A DNA stretch of 64,000 nucleotides from Clitoria ternatea (taxonomy: Eukaryota; Streptophyta; Magnoliopsida; Fabales; Fabaceae). The notes under the pieces were generated by a model. That model made no database searches, was not told the DNA's origin, and worked only from the letters and a program-made list of their open reading frames with translations. The stretch spans positions 28,763,001 through 28,827,000 of the forward strand of contig CM075676.1 of NCBI GenBank assembly GCA_037962975.1, in the 5' to 3' direction. Within the stretch, counting starts at the first letter, position 1; every line of letters begins with the position of its first letter. Below, in pieces: positions 24,946 through 36,529 of the stretch. Made by a program: the position numbers and the translations under genes.

Positions 24946-27900
24946 TGTAACATCCCTTTTTAACACAATTAGAAAATAGATATTAATATATCTTTAATGA
25001 GAAATACTAACTATTAGTTAGTTTATTATTATCATTTTTTATGAAATTTTGGTATTTATATTTAATTATTTGTTTTTTAAAATATAATAAAATAATAGTA
25101 ATAATAATAATAATATTTATGTATTTTGAATGAGAATTTTAAAATGACTTAATTAGTATTCATTGATTAATAAAATTATATTAAGAATTTTAAATATATT
25201 TATTATTCACAACTTTTATTTTATGTTTTTATATTTATATTTTTACATATTTGTGATTTAACTCTTATTAGAATTTTAAAATACAATTTTGAAGGAATTA
25301 GACTATGGTTCTTTTTAACTTTTTTATCTACATAATATTTATGATTTTCTGGAATTTTTTGAAAATTTTGAAATATTTTAATAAAATAATATATTTTAAA
25401 TAATTTTAAATTCATATAAAGTTACTTAAAATTAAAAATATTTACAAGAAAGTGAAGTTAAATTATAAGAAATTTTTCTAAAATCCATTTCAAGAAGACT
25501 TATCTAAAAATTATCGGTTTGAATAAAATCTTGATTTTTATCAATTGTAAAAAATCAAAAACGTACCAATAAATTTTTATTAACAGAAAATTTTAGATTT
25601 TTAAAATTTACACTTTATATTACTTATTATAAAATTAGTGATAACTGATATAATATCGCTAAATTTTGAAAAGGGTCAATTTTGAATATTTAAAATATAC
25701 CGAGTGAATGGTTACTATTTGGCTTAATAATTCAGCCGGCATTTACTATAAAAAACACTGTGTATGAACGAAAATTTCAAACTTACACAATAACCAGAAA
25801 CAAAAATTTCAAAAATTGCACAGTACTTTTATAATAAAATATTCAAATGCATAGTGAATTTTTCTGCTATAAATACCGAAGGATTTCTGAAGGAAAAATT
25901 ATAATTTCAAATTAAATTTTCTTAATATAGTAGTGCTAGAGAGATAATGGTGGGAGTAAGAGAGAAAAATAATTTTTATGGAAGGAAGTTCTACCAAAAT
26001 CATAAGGTAAGAATAACTCTCTTTTATACTTTTTAGGTTTATTTTTATATCGTTTTAAAAATCTATTATTATACTGGATATAATATTATTTTAAGTTACT
26101 ATTCTGAATAGTAAATTACTATGTCAACAGTAAATTACTATTAAGAATAGTGAATTACCATTTAAATAGTAAATTACTATTCAAATAGTAAATTACTATT
26201 TAATGTTACTATTTATGATTTACTATTTATTATTACTATTTATCTTTTACTATTTACAATTACTATTCATGTTTTATTATTTACTATTACTATTCACTAT
26301 TCACTATTCAAAATTTACCATTTTATTTTACATAATAATCTTTATTTTTATCTTATGCCTATACTGAGATTGGTTGGTATTAATATTTCTAGAACTCGGA
26401 GGTACAAAGTGAACTCATTTTTGGTAGCAATTCAAGGTAAGAGGGAGTGAGATAGGAATATAATATGAAAAGACATAAGAACAATGAGAGGAGTCCCCTA
26501 CTCCTTTTAAATTTAATAATAATATTATTATTTTAAAATAATAACTATTTAACTTAAAATTTATATAAACTTTAAATTGTGTATCTTGTGTAACTTGATC
26601 TGAAAATACCTATGCAAAGACCTGGATAACCTATGCGAACTAGACTAAACCTATGCAAGGACTTGGACTATTATGACCTGTATGGACTGAACTATACCTA
26701 TGTGAAGACTGGATTATATATATGGACTTATATAGACCTGTGCGAGGAATGGACTATAAGGATTCAAAATCAACTCTACTAATTTAAATAACAATTAAAA
26801 TTTGAATTATATTTATGATTGGTATTTAGTTGATTTGACTTAATTATAATTAACTATATTTGATTTTGATTAATGATATTGTGATTTATAATATTAGACT
26901 GTGATTGATGATATGTAATTATGATTGATAATATTTGTGATTGATGATATTTGATTGTGATTGATGACCTTGTGATATGAAGTTTGAGCATATAGCAAGC
27001 ATGACGGAAAGTTAAATCTCAGTAAGAATTTTCTTACTTTACTCTTTAAAGTTTTAAGAGAAAGTATTTTATAATTATTTTAGTCTTTTATTTCTTCTTA
27101 GAAATTATTTTCATTAACTTTATTTTTAATCTCCAGAATAAAATCTAGTATTAGAAAGAAACTATTTTATGAAAATTAAAGGTTGAGATAATTAATTCTT
27201 GAATTAAAGAAAATTTTTATAGTTTTAAGTATTCTTAGTTAATGATTCTAAAAATTATTTTCTTTTAGTAATCAGAAGTTTAAAGTAAATTATTTTAGTT
27301 TTTCCCAATGAAATAACTAAAGGATATTTTGTTATAATTGAGATTTCTAAACTCAATCTAGTTAAGATTCAAATTGAGAAAGATTATGTAAATATGTGAA
27401 GTTTTTTAAAAGAAAGTTTTAAAATATTTAAGGCTTGGAAACTCAATTTTAGTGAGATCTGAATTCAGAGACTGTACTAAATTTATTTCTGTATAACAGA
27501 AGTTCAAAGAAGGACTTATGAGAATGTACAGTTTATTGAGATGATTTGTGAACCTTTATGATATTTAATAATTGAGTTTCTAAAAATCTTAACCTACTAA
27601 ATATGTGAGTAGTTCATGCATCATGAATCATTAAAGAGAAATGAGATGTGATGTTGCCTGGGGACGGATTATAGAAACCGATGATACATTAGAGGAGGTT
27701 CAAATGCGAACCTTGGGATGAGAGTGTGTGGAAGGGTGCTTCAGGGGACCTGGGGTCGCTCCCTAGTGTCGGGTACTTTCACAATAAAAACCTTCTCAAT
27801 CTAACTTGTCTCTAAGTGTTTCCATGCTAGTTGAGCTGTTCATATGCCATGAAGGCATTTATGTTATTATCCAGAATTATGGAACAATGTAAACTCCTGG

Positions 27901-28663
27901 TTGGCCCACTACAAACTAAAACTTTAAGGGCCCACATGCATAAACTGAATGAGATAGTATTAAAAGCATTACATGTCATACATGTGATTGTGACATTCTG
28001 TGAGAATGGTTGTGAATGAAAGTATGATTGTTATGCGTATGAAAACCTTACAATTATAATTAATTATGTATGAGATTATGAATGATATTATTTTATCAGA
28101 TTGTGAAAACCCTTATGCTTATGTCTTATCTGTAAAGTATTATATTCTGTTTCTCACTCCTTCTTGTTTGAATTTTGTGTTCAAAATATATGTTATGTGA
28201 TATATAGCTAGCAGTTCAAGATAGAAGGATATGTAATTACAAGAGGGTAAAGTGGTCTCATCCTCAATCAGATAGATGAAGATATATGACAAGAGTAGGA
28301 TTCCAAAACTCGATGGTTCAAGGACTAGGAAATGATTGGTCACATTTGTAGTAGAGGTATAGTTTAGTTTACCTTGCCTTATTACAATATCAAGTTAGAT
28401 AATTGTAACAAGGTAAAGGTTAAACTTTGATAAACTTTCTTATTCTGATATAATACTGTAATGATTTATCACTTATGATTTCTATAAATTATTTTATCAT
28501 TATGGACAAATATTGAAAGACAATGTTTTTTTTTTACTTTCAATATTCAAAGGAAATCAGATGTATATATGTCCTTGTATACGCAAGATAAAGAGTGATA
28601 AATATGTATATCTTTCTAAAATTTTTTTTTATATATATCTCGTGTATATAAGGGGGTGTTATA
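24946..28663 (+). mobile_element. Solo LTR, 3.7 kb, inserted in a copia pol relic
   Basis: It starts TGTAACATCCC and ends GGGGGTGTTATA, near-inverted termini seen in several plant gypsy LTRs. It is flanked by a perfect 5-bp target duplication, gtctt (24941-24945 and 28664-28668). No internal coding region or second LTR lies between, so it is a solo LTR left by LTR-LTR recombination. It shares many landmarks with the LTR at 33267-36283: a 'ttactatt' tract (26080-26310), 'tatgcctatactga', 'agcatgacggaaag', and 'gggtgcttcaggggacctgg' near 27740. The last base has changed from the usual CA to TA. Confidence 0.85.
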
Positions 28664-28668
28664 GTCTT

Positions 28669-29010
28669 CCTCTAAAGCTGATTATAAGGTAATGACAATT
28701 GCTACTGCTACAATGGCCAGTTTCATTACTCAAGGACTTCAACATTCTTCTTTCCAAGCCTATAATATTGTTTTGTGATAACCAATTTGCCCTACATATT
28801 GATGCAAATCTTGTCTTCCATGAGGTGATAAAATACAAATTGATTATCATTCCATCTGTGACCAAGTGCAATGGGGTCTTCTCTATCTCTTACTCATTTC
28901 CTCATAAGAACAAGCAACCTAGATGCTCCTAGAACCCTAGCTCTTGGTCCCTTTCATCGTTGTCTTTCCAAGCTTGAAATGTTGAACATACACATTCTAA
29001 CTTGATAGGT
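28669..29010 (+). pseudogene. Copia pol relic: RNase H C-terminus (right part)
   Basis: This continues the frame broken at 24945: 'SSKADYKVMTIATATMAS' near 28672, then 'FCDNQFALHIDANLVFHE' near 28772-28826, which matches the copia RNase H core 'CDNQ.ALHI..NPVFHERTK'. A terminal 'LSKLEMLNIHI.T' precedes the stop near 29003. Frameshifts and stops make it inactive. The following ~150 bases may be its 3' LTR start ('tgttgaatttgtacatatat'). Confidence 0.75.
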
Positions 29011-29187
29011 GTTGAATTTGTACATATATCAAATGCATATATAATCAATGCTTAGCTTAGTTAGTTAGCTTTTTTTTAAAATTTTTTGGTAGTAGTAGTC
29101 TGTAAGTAGTTCAACAGTTATATATAGTTTGTTCCCTTTATTTTTCAATTTTAAGATGAATTAAGAAATTTTTCTATAAATTACTTA

Positions 29188-29825
29188 TGTTGCGTTTAGT
29201 TTATAAGTTTTCTTAGAAAAATAGAAAATTATTCTTAGAAAAATTTAAAAAATAAAAAACTATTTATTTATAAATTATTTAAAAAATTTTATAGAAAAAT
29301 AGAAAACTGATTTTCTATTTTTTTAAGAAAATCAGAAAACTCTTTAAAAAGGTTCTAAGAAAAGTGAAAAATAGAAAAAACGGTAATTGAATTACAAGAT
29401 AAGGTAACTGAATTACAAGATAAAAACTGTTGTAACCAAATAAGAATATGAAACAAACTGCTACTAATTCGAAAAGTTCTACTGCTATTATTTTGAAATA
29501 TATTTAAACACAAACTCATTTGCTCTCATTGTAATATTACTTTAAATTTTTGTCACAATTTTTATATGATGCATATACTATACAATATTGTTATAAATAA
29601 TATATATAAGACATATCTCAATTAATTTGAATTAAAGAATGTTTGAAAAAAATTAAAAAACTAAGCGCACTTAAACAACTTTTTTAGTTTTCTAGCTTTC
29701 CAAATTAAAAAACTGTCACGTTATCTAAACGAATTTTTAAAATTTTTCTAGCTATTCTAGGAAATAAAATTTTTGGAAAACAAACGGAAAACTTTTCATA
29801 AAAAACTCTGTAACTAAACGCAACC
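29188..29825. mobile_element. MITE, PIF/Harbinger (Tourist)-like
   Basis: The 638-bp element has terminal inverted repeats: left 'tgttgcgtttagttta', right 'gtaactaaacgcaacc' (reverse strand 'ggttgcgtttagttac'). It is flanked by the trinucleotide TTA (29185-29187 and 29826-29828), the 3-bp TTA/TAA target preference of the Harbinger group. The interior is A/T-rich with sub-repeats of 'agaaaatagaaaa' and has no coding capacity. Confidence 0.6.
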
Positions 29826-30112
29826 TTAGTGATTCTCTTTCATTTTTATTTTCGTGCATAACTCTTCTCTTCTTCCTCACACCATATCAATTGATGACGA
29901 TAATTTTAAAAATATAATAAAAACATATTTAACTGGATTAATTATTGAGTAGCACGAAGAGAATTAGAGAAGGTAATTTTTTTATAAAAGTTTTGCACTA
30001 TATCCTTAAAAATATCTTTTAAAAAATCTTCATATAAAGGAAGAGGGGCAATATGGGAAATAAAGAGAGCCCGAGCACTAAAGGGCAAGGGGGTGGGGTC
30101 CATGTTTAGCTG

Positions 30113-30122
30113 CTATAAATAG
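30113..30122 (+). promoter_or_regulatory. TATA box of the 30278 gene
   Basis: The sequence ctataaatag is a consensus plant TATA box. It lies 156-165 bases upstream of the start codon and would give a transcript start near 30145 with a 5' leader of roughly 130 bases rich in CA and TC, a typical plant leader. Confidence 0.6.
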
Positions 30123-30277
30123 GCAAGGATCTTTTCTTTCCGATATCAATCCTAGACCAAAGTCGCTCAGCAAAAAGCACACTATCCATTACCTTCCATC
30201 AATTCTTCTCATCTCCCATCAATTTCAGTTCACAAAACACCCAAACACAAAAACCACACATTAGTCACTACACAACA

Positions 30278-30706
30278 ATGGTGGACGTGGACCGTAGACT
30301 ATCCGGTCTGAACCCGGCTCACATAGCCGGCCTAAGACGCCTCTCCGCCCGAGCCGCTTCCGTTTCCTCAACCACCGTGTCTAACACTCACACTCTTCTC
30401 CCTTTCTCTTCCCTCGCCGCCGTCGAATTCTGGCGGGGAGCCGCCGTGGACCGCCGCCGGAGAATTTCATCGTCGGCGAAGTGGGTGGAGCAGTACATAG
30501 GGAGGATGGAGTCGGTTTTGAGAGAAGGAGGGTGGAGCGAATCCGATATATCCGAAATGGTTGAGGTTTCGGGTTCGGGGATCGTCCAACGGGATATGGA
30601 TAGGTTTTCGGAATCGCTCCGAAAATCTGGGTGGAGCTCCGAAGAGGTTTTGGATGCTTTCGGATTCCATTCTCCTCCGGAGAACGAACCGATACCGCCC
30701 AAGTAG
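30278..30706 (+). CDS. Short plant protein, shrunken relative of an SMI1/KNR4-like family
   Basis: This single-exon frame encodes 142 residues. Its GC content and codon use differ sharply from the AT-rich surroundings, and it has a TATA box and CA-rich leader. The N-terminus 'MVDVDRRLSGLNPAHIAGLRRLSARAA' and the C-terminal half ('EFW..AAVDRRRR', 'VLREGGWSESDI', 'RFSESLRKSGWSSEEVLDAFGF') match, from memory, a conserved plant protein family of about 400 residues. That family carries a central SMI1/KNR4-like domain between these two parts. Here the N-terminal stretch joins the 'EFW' segment almost directly, so the central ~200 residues are missing. The family's tail ('LVE.IGKLAESVSRS') is still readable just past the stop (30704-30706), as 'LLPKLVE', a second stop, then 'FGKLADSVSRS'. 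It may be a functional short paralogue or a decaying copy. The biochemical role is unknown. Confidence 0.7.
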   Translation: MVDVDRRLSGLNPAHIAGLRRLSARAASVSSTTVSNTHTLLPFSSLAAVEFWRGAAVDRRRRISSSAKWVEQYIGRMESVLREGGWSESDISEMVEVSGSGIVQRDMDRFSESLRKSGWSSEEVLDAFGFHSPPENEPIPPK

Positions 30707-30839
30707 TTGTTGCCTAAACTGGTGGAATGATTTGGGAAACTGGCGGATTCGGTTTCCCGGTCTTGAGTTTACTTGGAAATGCAATTTGCATTTGTAGTTT
30801 ATTCGATGTGCAATGCATTTGAGTTTTGTAAATATTGTC

Positions 30840-32040
30840 ATGTTTGTGAATGAAAATATAAGAATCTAAGGGTTAGTGTTGTTATCCATAGTAAGATGAA
30901 TTCCTGAGCAATGCAATGGTTTAGGAACATAGCATAACATGGGCAATGGGATTAGTAGGAATTAAATTTAGTTAGCCTCTTTCTTTTACGGAAGAAAAAA
31001 GAAAAGGTAAGTTTTGCTAAATTTAATTTAAATTTTTGTTGTTTGGAATTCGAGAAAGGCATATGCGGGGTTTGCAGGCAGAGAAGCATTTAGCTTTTAA
31101 GAGACATATTACGTAGTTTGTGTTTGGCTGAGAAACATGAGATGAGAGACATGCTTTTTCTTGTTTTTCGCTTCCTTCCTTTTATGTAATTTGATTGGTT
31201 TAGGAATGGAAGTAGAGAAAGAAATGGTGAGAAGGAAAAGATAGAGGAACAGGGTGAAGCATACATGAATGTTACATTTAACGGCTTTGTAAATATTTGA
31301 AAATTAAAAAATTAAATTAATGTAAAAAGTTAAAAGACTAAACTAAAAAAATATACGAAACTTAAAGTACAAAACGTTTATTTTTACCATAATTTTCATT
31401 TTAGCGAATAAGTTGGAGTATTTTCATGTTTTAAAAACATGGGTGGTATCCACCTAGCACAGCTGCTCATGTGATGGAGCGTGCGGTACTGGCACTGGGA
31501 AAGAGTGCATTATGCTATGATTTGATTTTGCACTTTCCAATTTCAAATTTTGAAATATATTAGTATTTTCTTGTAGATTAAAATATTAAATGAATGATTA
31601 AATTAAACTAGTAAATACCGAGTTTTATCTAGATTAGACCGAGTATGCGGGACAACAAGAATGAACTAGAGCGAAAATGCAAAAATTCATAGACAAATTC
31701 TATAATGTGTCTCTATAACAATAATAACACATAAAACATAAGTAAGTTTTCACTTATAATTTATTTGAGATTCTTCGAGTTATACATTGTTATAAATTTA
31801 TTTGAGATTTGTTGAACTATATAATGCTAGTAATTAATGATTGAAAAAGAGTTCCTGCATTTATGTGAATCACGAATAAATTATAAGTTGAATTATTCGA
31901 TGTTGTTCAATCTCATCAAATTATAATTTAATAGTTAAATATATTTGTCGATGAAAATGTTAAGTTGGTCTTTTATCTAATAAAAAAATGTCAATCTAGT
32001 CTTTGTGTCAAAACTTCACTAAATGTGTTTGTTGACATGA
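30840..32040. other. Intergenic DNA downstream of the short host gene
   Basis: The 3' flank contains 'tgtaaatattgt' and 'aatgaaaatataag' words near 30830-30865 that could serve as plant polyadenylation signals. The rest is AT-rich with no supported gene or repeat. Confidence 0.4.
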
Positions 32041-32517
32041 CATGATTAAACATTATGTCCACTGTCACTAGGTTACATGTCATTTTCATGATATAATTGG
32101 TAATATTTATATATAACGGCTACCTTTTAATATCTTTTAAAATTATTAATTATAATGCATATATATATTAATATTAAATATACTAATAATATTATTCATT
32201 ATAATACATATATTATTAAATATATTAATTATATTATTAATAATATTATTAATTATAATATATTGTAATTATACTATTCCTTAATATATTTTTAAACATT
32301 TTAATAGTAATAATATAATTAAATATACTTTAAAATATTTGTTAATAATATAACTATATGTACTTTTAAATATTTTTAATAATATATTGATCAAATATCT
32401 TTTTAAAAATATAATTAAATATATTTTCAAAAGATATTGAAAGGTAACCTTTATATACAGTACCAATTATATCTTGAAAATGACATGTAGTCTAATGGTA
32501 GTGGACATGATGATCTG
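32041..32517. repeat. Fold-back element with ~95-bp inverted arms
   Basis: The left arm (32041-32145) and right arm (32425-32517) are inverted copies. 'acatgtcattttcatgatat' (32085) mirrors 'atatcttgaaaatgacatgt' (32469), 'ataattggtaatatttatat' mirrors 'atacagtaccaattatat', and 'ggctaccttttaatatcttt' mirrors 'aaagatattgaaaggtaacc'. The 280-bp loop is almost pure A/T and itself rich in short palindromes. No coding capacity is present. The target duplication is not clear. Confidence 0.75.
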
Positions 32518-33266
32518 GATCAAGGTAGAGTTCAACTCCTACCAAGGGTCAATTCTTTTAATTCCAAATTTAATCACCAATCAATCAAAATTTGGAAGGA
32601 TTAACTTGATAAGAGCCAATCATAAAAAGTGGGAGTGTGTTTGAAAAGGTGAAGAAGAAACAATCTTCCTAGAAGATGAGACGTGTGTCACGGGTTGGCC
32701 TATTTTGGGTTAAAAATTTTTATATCCCAACCCAACCCAGCTTGCTTTCTTGAGTGAGTCAGTTTTTTCAACCCAGCCCCAACCCGCCGGGTGGCTCACG
32801 GGTTGCCCCACCTTTTTAAAGAAAATTAAAAATCAAATAAAAATAGGAAATGCCAAAAAATATTTTTAAAAATAGAAAAAATATTTTTTTATTTTCCTCA
32901 TTCCAATACCAAATTCCATATAAATATTATATTATATCATATAATAATTTTATGAATATACAAACATATAAATATTTTATTATGTCATATAATAATTTTA
33001 TACCGTCATGGAGAAAGACCTTCGTGAACATGTGCATCGCGGTCGCAAAAGGGAGGGGAAAGTCAGCGCTCAGCAGCGTCACATCGTGCATCGTGTGGAG
33101 GACCTAGAGGCTGAACGCTAAAGCAGAGGGGAAGTGAAAATTGTGATTCATGAATTGAGGAAAAGAAAAGAAGTCGTGATTCATGAGAACTAAAGCAGTG
33201 TGCAAAAGTGTGGAAATGGAGTGGAAACTACAAAGGGAAAAACTTAGGGTTGGCTCACTCAGCTAC

Positions 33267-35035
33267 TGAAACACCCCTAATTTCATTATTTCTTATTTAA
33301 AATAAAATTTCAAAGGAATTTGATTATAGTTCTTTAGAACTTTTTGATTGTTATACAATTTATAATTTTTTGGAATTTTTTATTTTTTTTATTTTTTAAG
33401 AATGACAAAAATACCCCTAACCTTTTATCTAATAACCAAAATGCTACTGTCGACATCATCGCTTACTTATTGCTTACATCATCGGTTGGTAAATACTTAC
33501 ATCATGAATAGTCACCGGTGGATAAATACTTACATCATAAATAGTGACCGGTTGGTAAATACTTACATCATAAATAGTAAAATACATAATTAAGTAATCT
33601 TAAATAGTAAAATTCTCTTCCTATAAATAGATGGCTCATTTACAACATTTCCACACCAAAATTAGAGAGAAAATCTAGAGAGATATTACGTAAGAAATTA
33701 GTGGGGAGTAAATTCTTTTGGTAAAAAGAGGTTCCGCTAGAGGTGAAAGGTAATAACATCTTTCTTCTATATTCTTTTTATGATTATTTAGATTATTCTT
33801 TTTAGCACTCTTAAACTATTAATATGCTATTACTATTATGAATAAGTTACTATAGTAAAAATAAATTACCACTATGCGTTATTTTTACTATTTACTATTA
33901 CTATTCATAATTTACCATTTACTGTTATTATTCAAAATTTATCATTTACTATTATTATTCAAAATTTATTAGTTACTATTACTATTCAAAATTTATTATT
34001 TACTGTTACTATTCAAAAATTACTATTTACTGTTACTATTTAAAATTTACTATTTACTGTTATTGTTCACGATTTACCATTTACTACTACTATTCAAAAT
34101 TTACTATTCACGATTTACTATTTACTGTTACTATTCAAAAATTACTATTTAGTGTTACTATTGATGATTTACCATTTACCGCAACTATTTACTATTACTA
34201 TGTATAATTACTATTTATCATTTCTAATAGCAATTTTAATTTTCATTTTATGCCTATACTGAAATAAATTAGTATCAATATTTTGTTAGAACTCAGAGGC
34301 GCAGAGCGAATTCACTTTTGGTAGCAAATCAAGGTAAGGGGGGGTGAGATAAGGATATAATATGAAAATACATAAGAATATTAAGAGGAGTCCCCTACTC
34401 TTTTTAAAGATAACAATATTATTATTTTAAAACAATAACTTTTAACTTAAAATTTATAATAATTGTTATTAATAAATTAAATATCTCGTGTAACTTAATC
34501 TGAAATATTTATTCAAGAACTTGAACTATTATGACCAATGCGGATTGGACTGAACCTATGCAAGGACTTGAACTACTACGAACTGGACTGAACCTATGCA
34601 AGGACTTAGACTATTATGACCTATATGAATTGAACTAGACCTATGCAAGGACTGAAATATCTTGGACTTACATAGACCTGTACGAGGAATTGACTATAGG
34701 ACTTAAAACAAATTTTATTAATTTAAATAACTATTGAATTTTGAATTATGATATTTATAACTGATATTTAATTATTTGATTTTGATTATGATTGTTAATA
34801 TTTATTTGTGATTGATGATGTTTGATTGTGATTGATAATAATTGATTATGATTGATGATTTTGTAATGTGGAGTTTGAGCATATAACAAGCATGACGGAA
34901 AGCTAAAATTCAGTAAGAATTTACTTATCTCCTACTTCCTTATTTACTTATTCATCTTTATTCAAATTACTTTTAAGAAATTTCTTAGTTTTCAATGAAA
35001 CTACATAAGTTCTTAGAAATCTCATTTTATCTTTT

Positions 35036-35073
<38 letters not shown>

Positions 35074-36283
35074 CTAAAATTAAGATTTCTTGTTAGTGAA
35101 AGAAAAAAAAGAGAAATTATTTTACAAAAATAAATTTTTACTAATATTTTACTTTAAACTCTTAATATATATATATATATATATATATATTGTTTTCAAA
35201 TTGTATAAAAATATTATACAAAATTTTTAAGTACTAAGGTTTTAAAGATTGATAATTCCGAATTCGAGTTTTTAGTAATTGATTTTGAATTTACCTATAA
35301 ACTTTCTAAAGAAGGTTGTGAAATGTATTTAAGGCTTTAAGGAGATTTGATTTGTGAAAGAACTGTACTAAAATTCTATGTGTGTAGTTGAGAATTTGAA
35401 AAAGTATAGTTTACTGGGGTGGCTATGTCGCGATTCGTATGCCCCGATAATATAATTGAGTTTCTAAAAGCCTTAACCAACTAAATACATGAGTAGTTCG
35501 TGCATCATGAATCATCAAAGAGAAACAAAATGATATTGTCTGAGGACAGATTATAGAAACCGAGGATACATTAGTGGAAGCTTAATTGTGAGCCTTGGGA
35601 TGAGAGGGTGTGAAAGGGTGCTTCAGGGGACCTGGGGTAGCTCCCTAGTGTCAGGTACTTTAACATGCCAGTTGAGCTGTTCATCTTATTACTATATGGA
35701 ATTATGGAACATTGTAAACTCCTGATTGGCCCAATGCAAATTAAAATTTAAGGGTCCGCATATATAGGTAAGTTACGATGAAGATATGACATATCATTCA
35801 TACATTCATAATTGATTGTGTATGTGATTGTGATTGATATTATTATACTAGTTTGTGAAAACCCTTTATTGGTTATGTCCCATTTGGGAATATTATATTC
35901 TGTTTCTCACTCCTTTCTCCGTGTTTTTGTTTCATATATTTTAAATTGATAGTTCATACAGAGGGAAGGATCGAAGAATCTCGACAGTATATATAGCACA
36001 TTCTAGAAAAGGAGCTCGGTATGAATACCGTGGTCCAATGAATAAATAATATCATTAAGTAATTGCTCTTGGGCCATGGAGTTTCCTCTCTTTCTAATAA
36101 TGTTTAATATTTATTTTCTTTGGATGAATGTAAAACTACTTTATAAATTTTAATGATATTCGTGAGGTATTTTAGAAATATTGTATGTAATTTTACTCTG
36201 ATAGTTTTTTTAGCGATTATATTTTTAGTAAAAAAATTTATAAATTTTTTAGAAATTATTGAGATGTAAGAGAGGGTGTTACA
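33267..36283 (+). mobile_element. Solo LTR, 3.0 kb, inside the hAT-like element
   Basis: It starts TGAAACACCCC and ends GAGGGTGTTACA, with a perfect 5-bp target duplication gctac at 33262-33266 and 36284-36288. It is the same family as the LTR at 24946-28663, sharing the 'ttactatt' tract (33830-34215), 'tatgcctatactgaa' near 34246, the repeated 'acctatgcaaggactt' phrases near 34555, 'agcatgacggaaagc' near 34888 and 'gggtgcttcaggggacctgg' near 35617. It also carries a 33-bp triple repeat near 33490-33590. With no second LTR or pol, it is a solo LTR. Confidence 0.88.
35037..35190. repeat. Two (AT)n microsatellites within the solo LTR
   Basis: Runs of TA dinucleotides lie at about 35039-35071 and 35167-35190. 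They differ between the two copies of this LTR family and are probably late expansions. Confidence 0.9.
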
Positions 36284-36529
36284 GCTACTACTCTTGACCC
36301 CCTAGTGTGCAGTGTGTGTTGTATTTAAATTTTTTAATTTTTTTAATTAACAATCCACGAGTCAACCCGACTTACTACGAGTTTGGCCCACCATGAGTCG
36401 GATTCAATGGGCCGAGCCAGAAAAAACTTTTCTTCAAAATGAGCCATTTTTTTAACCCAACTCACCTAAAACCCACCTCGAGTCAGGTTGGTTCACGGGT
36501 TGTAACCCATTTTGACGTCTCTAGAAGGA

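Larger units (their letters stand above)
32677..36520 (-). mobile_element. Non-autonomous hAT-like element, split by a solo LTR
   Basis: The two halves (32677-33261 and 36289-36520) are inverted relatives of the hAT-like element at 18046-18755: 'cttgagtgagtcagttttttc' near 32742 and 'ttcaatgggccgagccagaa' near 36403. The element is flanked by ctagaaga (32669-32676) and ctagaagg (36521-36528), a 7/8 match expected of an old hAT 8-bp target duplication. The termini read tgagacgtgtgtcacggg and, reversed, agacgtcaaaatgggtt. Without the insertion it is about 820 bp. No transposase was seen. Confidence 0.65.

Noticed and set aside
32478..32545. tRNA-like A/B boxes read as a stand-alone SINE
   Set aside because: The A-box part lies within the arm of a clear palindrome, so the fold-back explanation is preferred.
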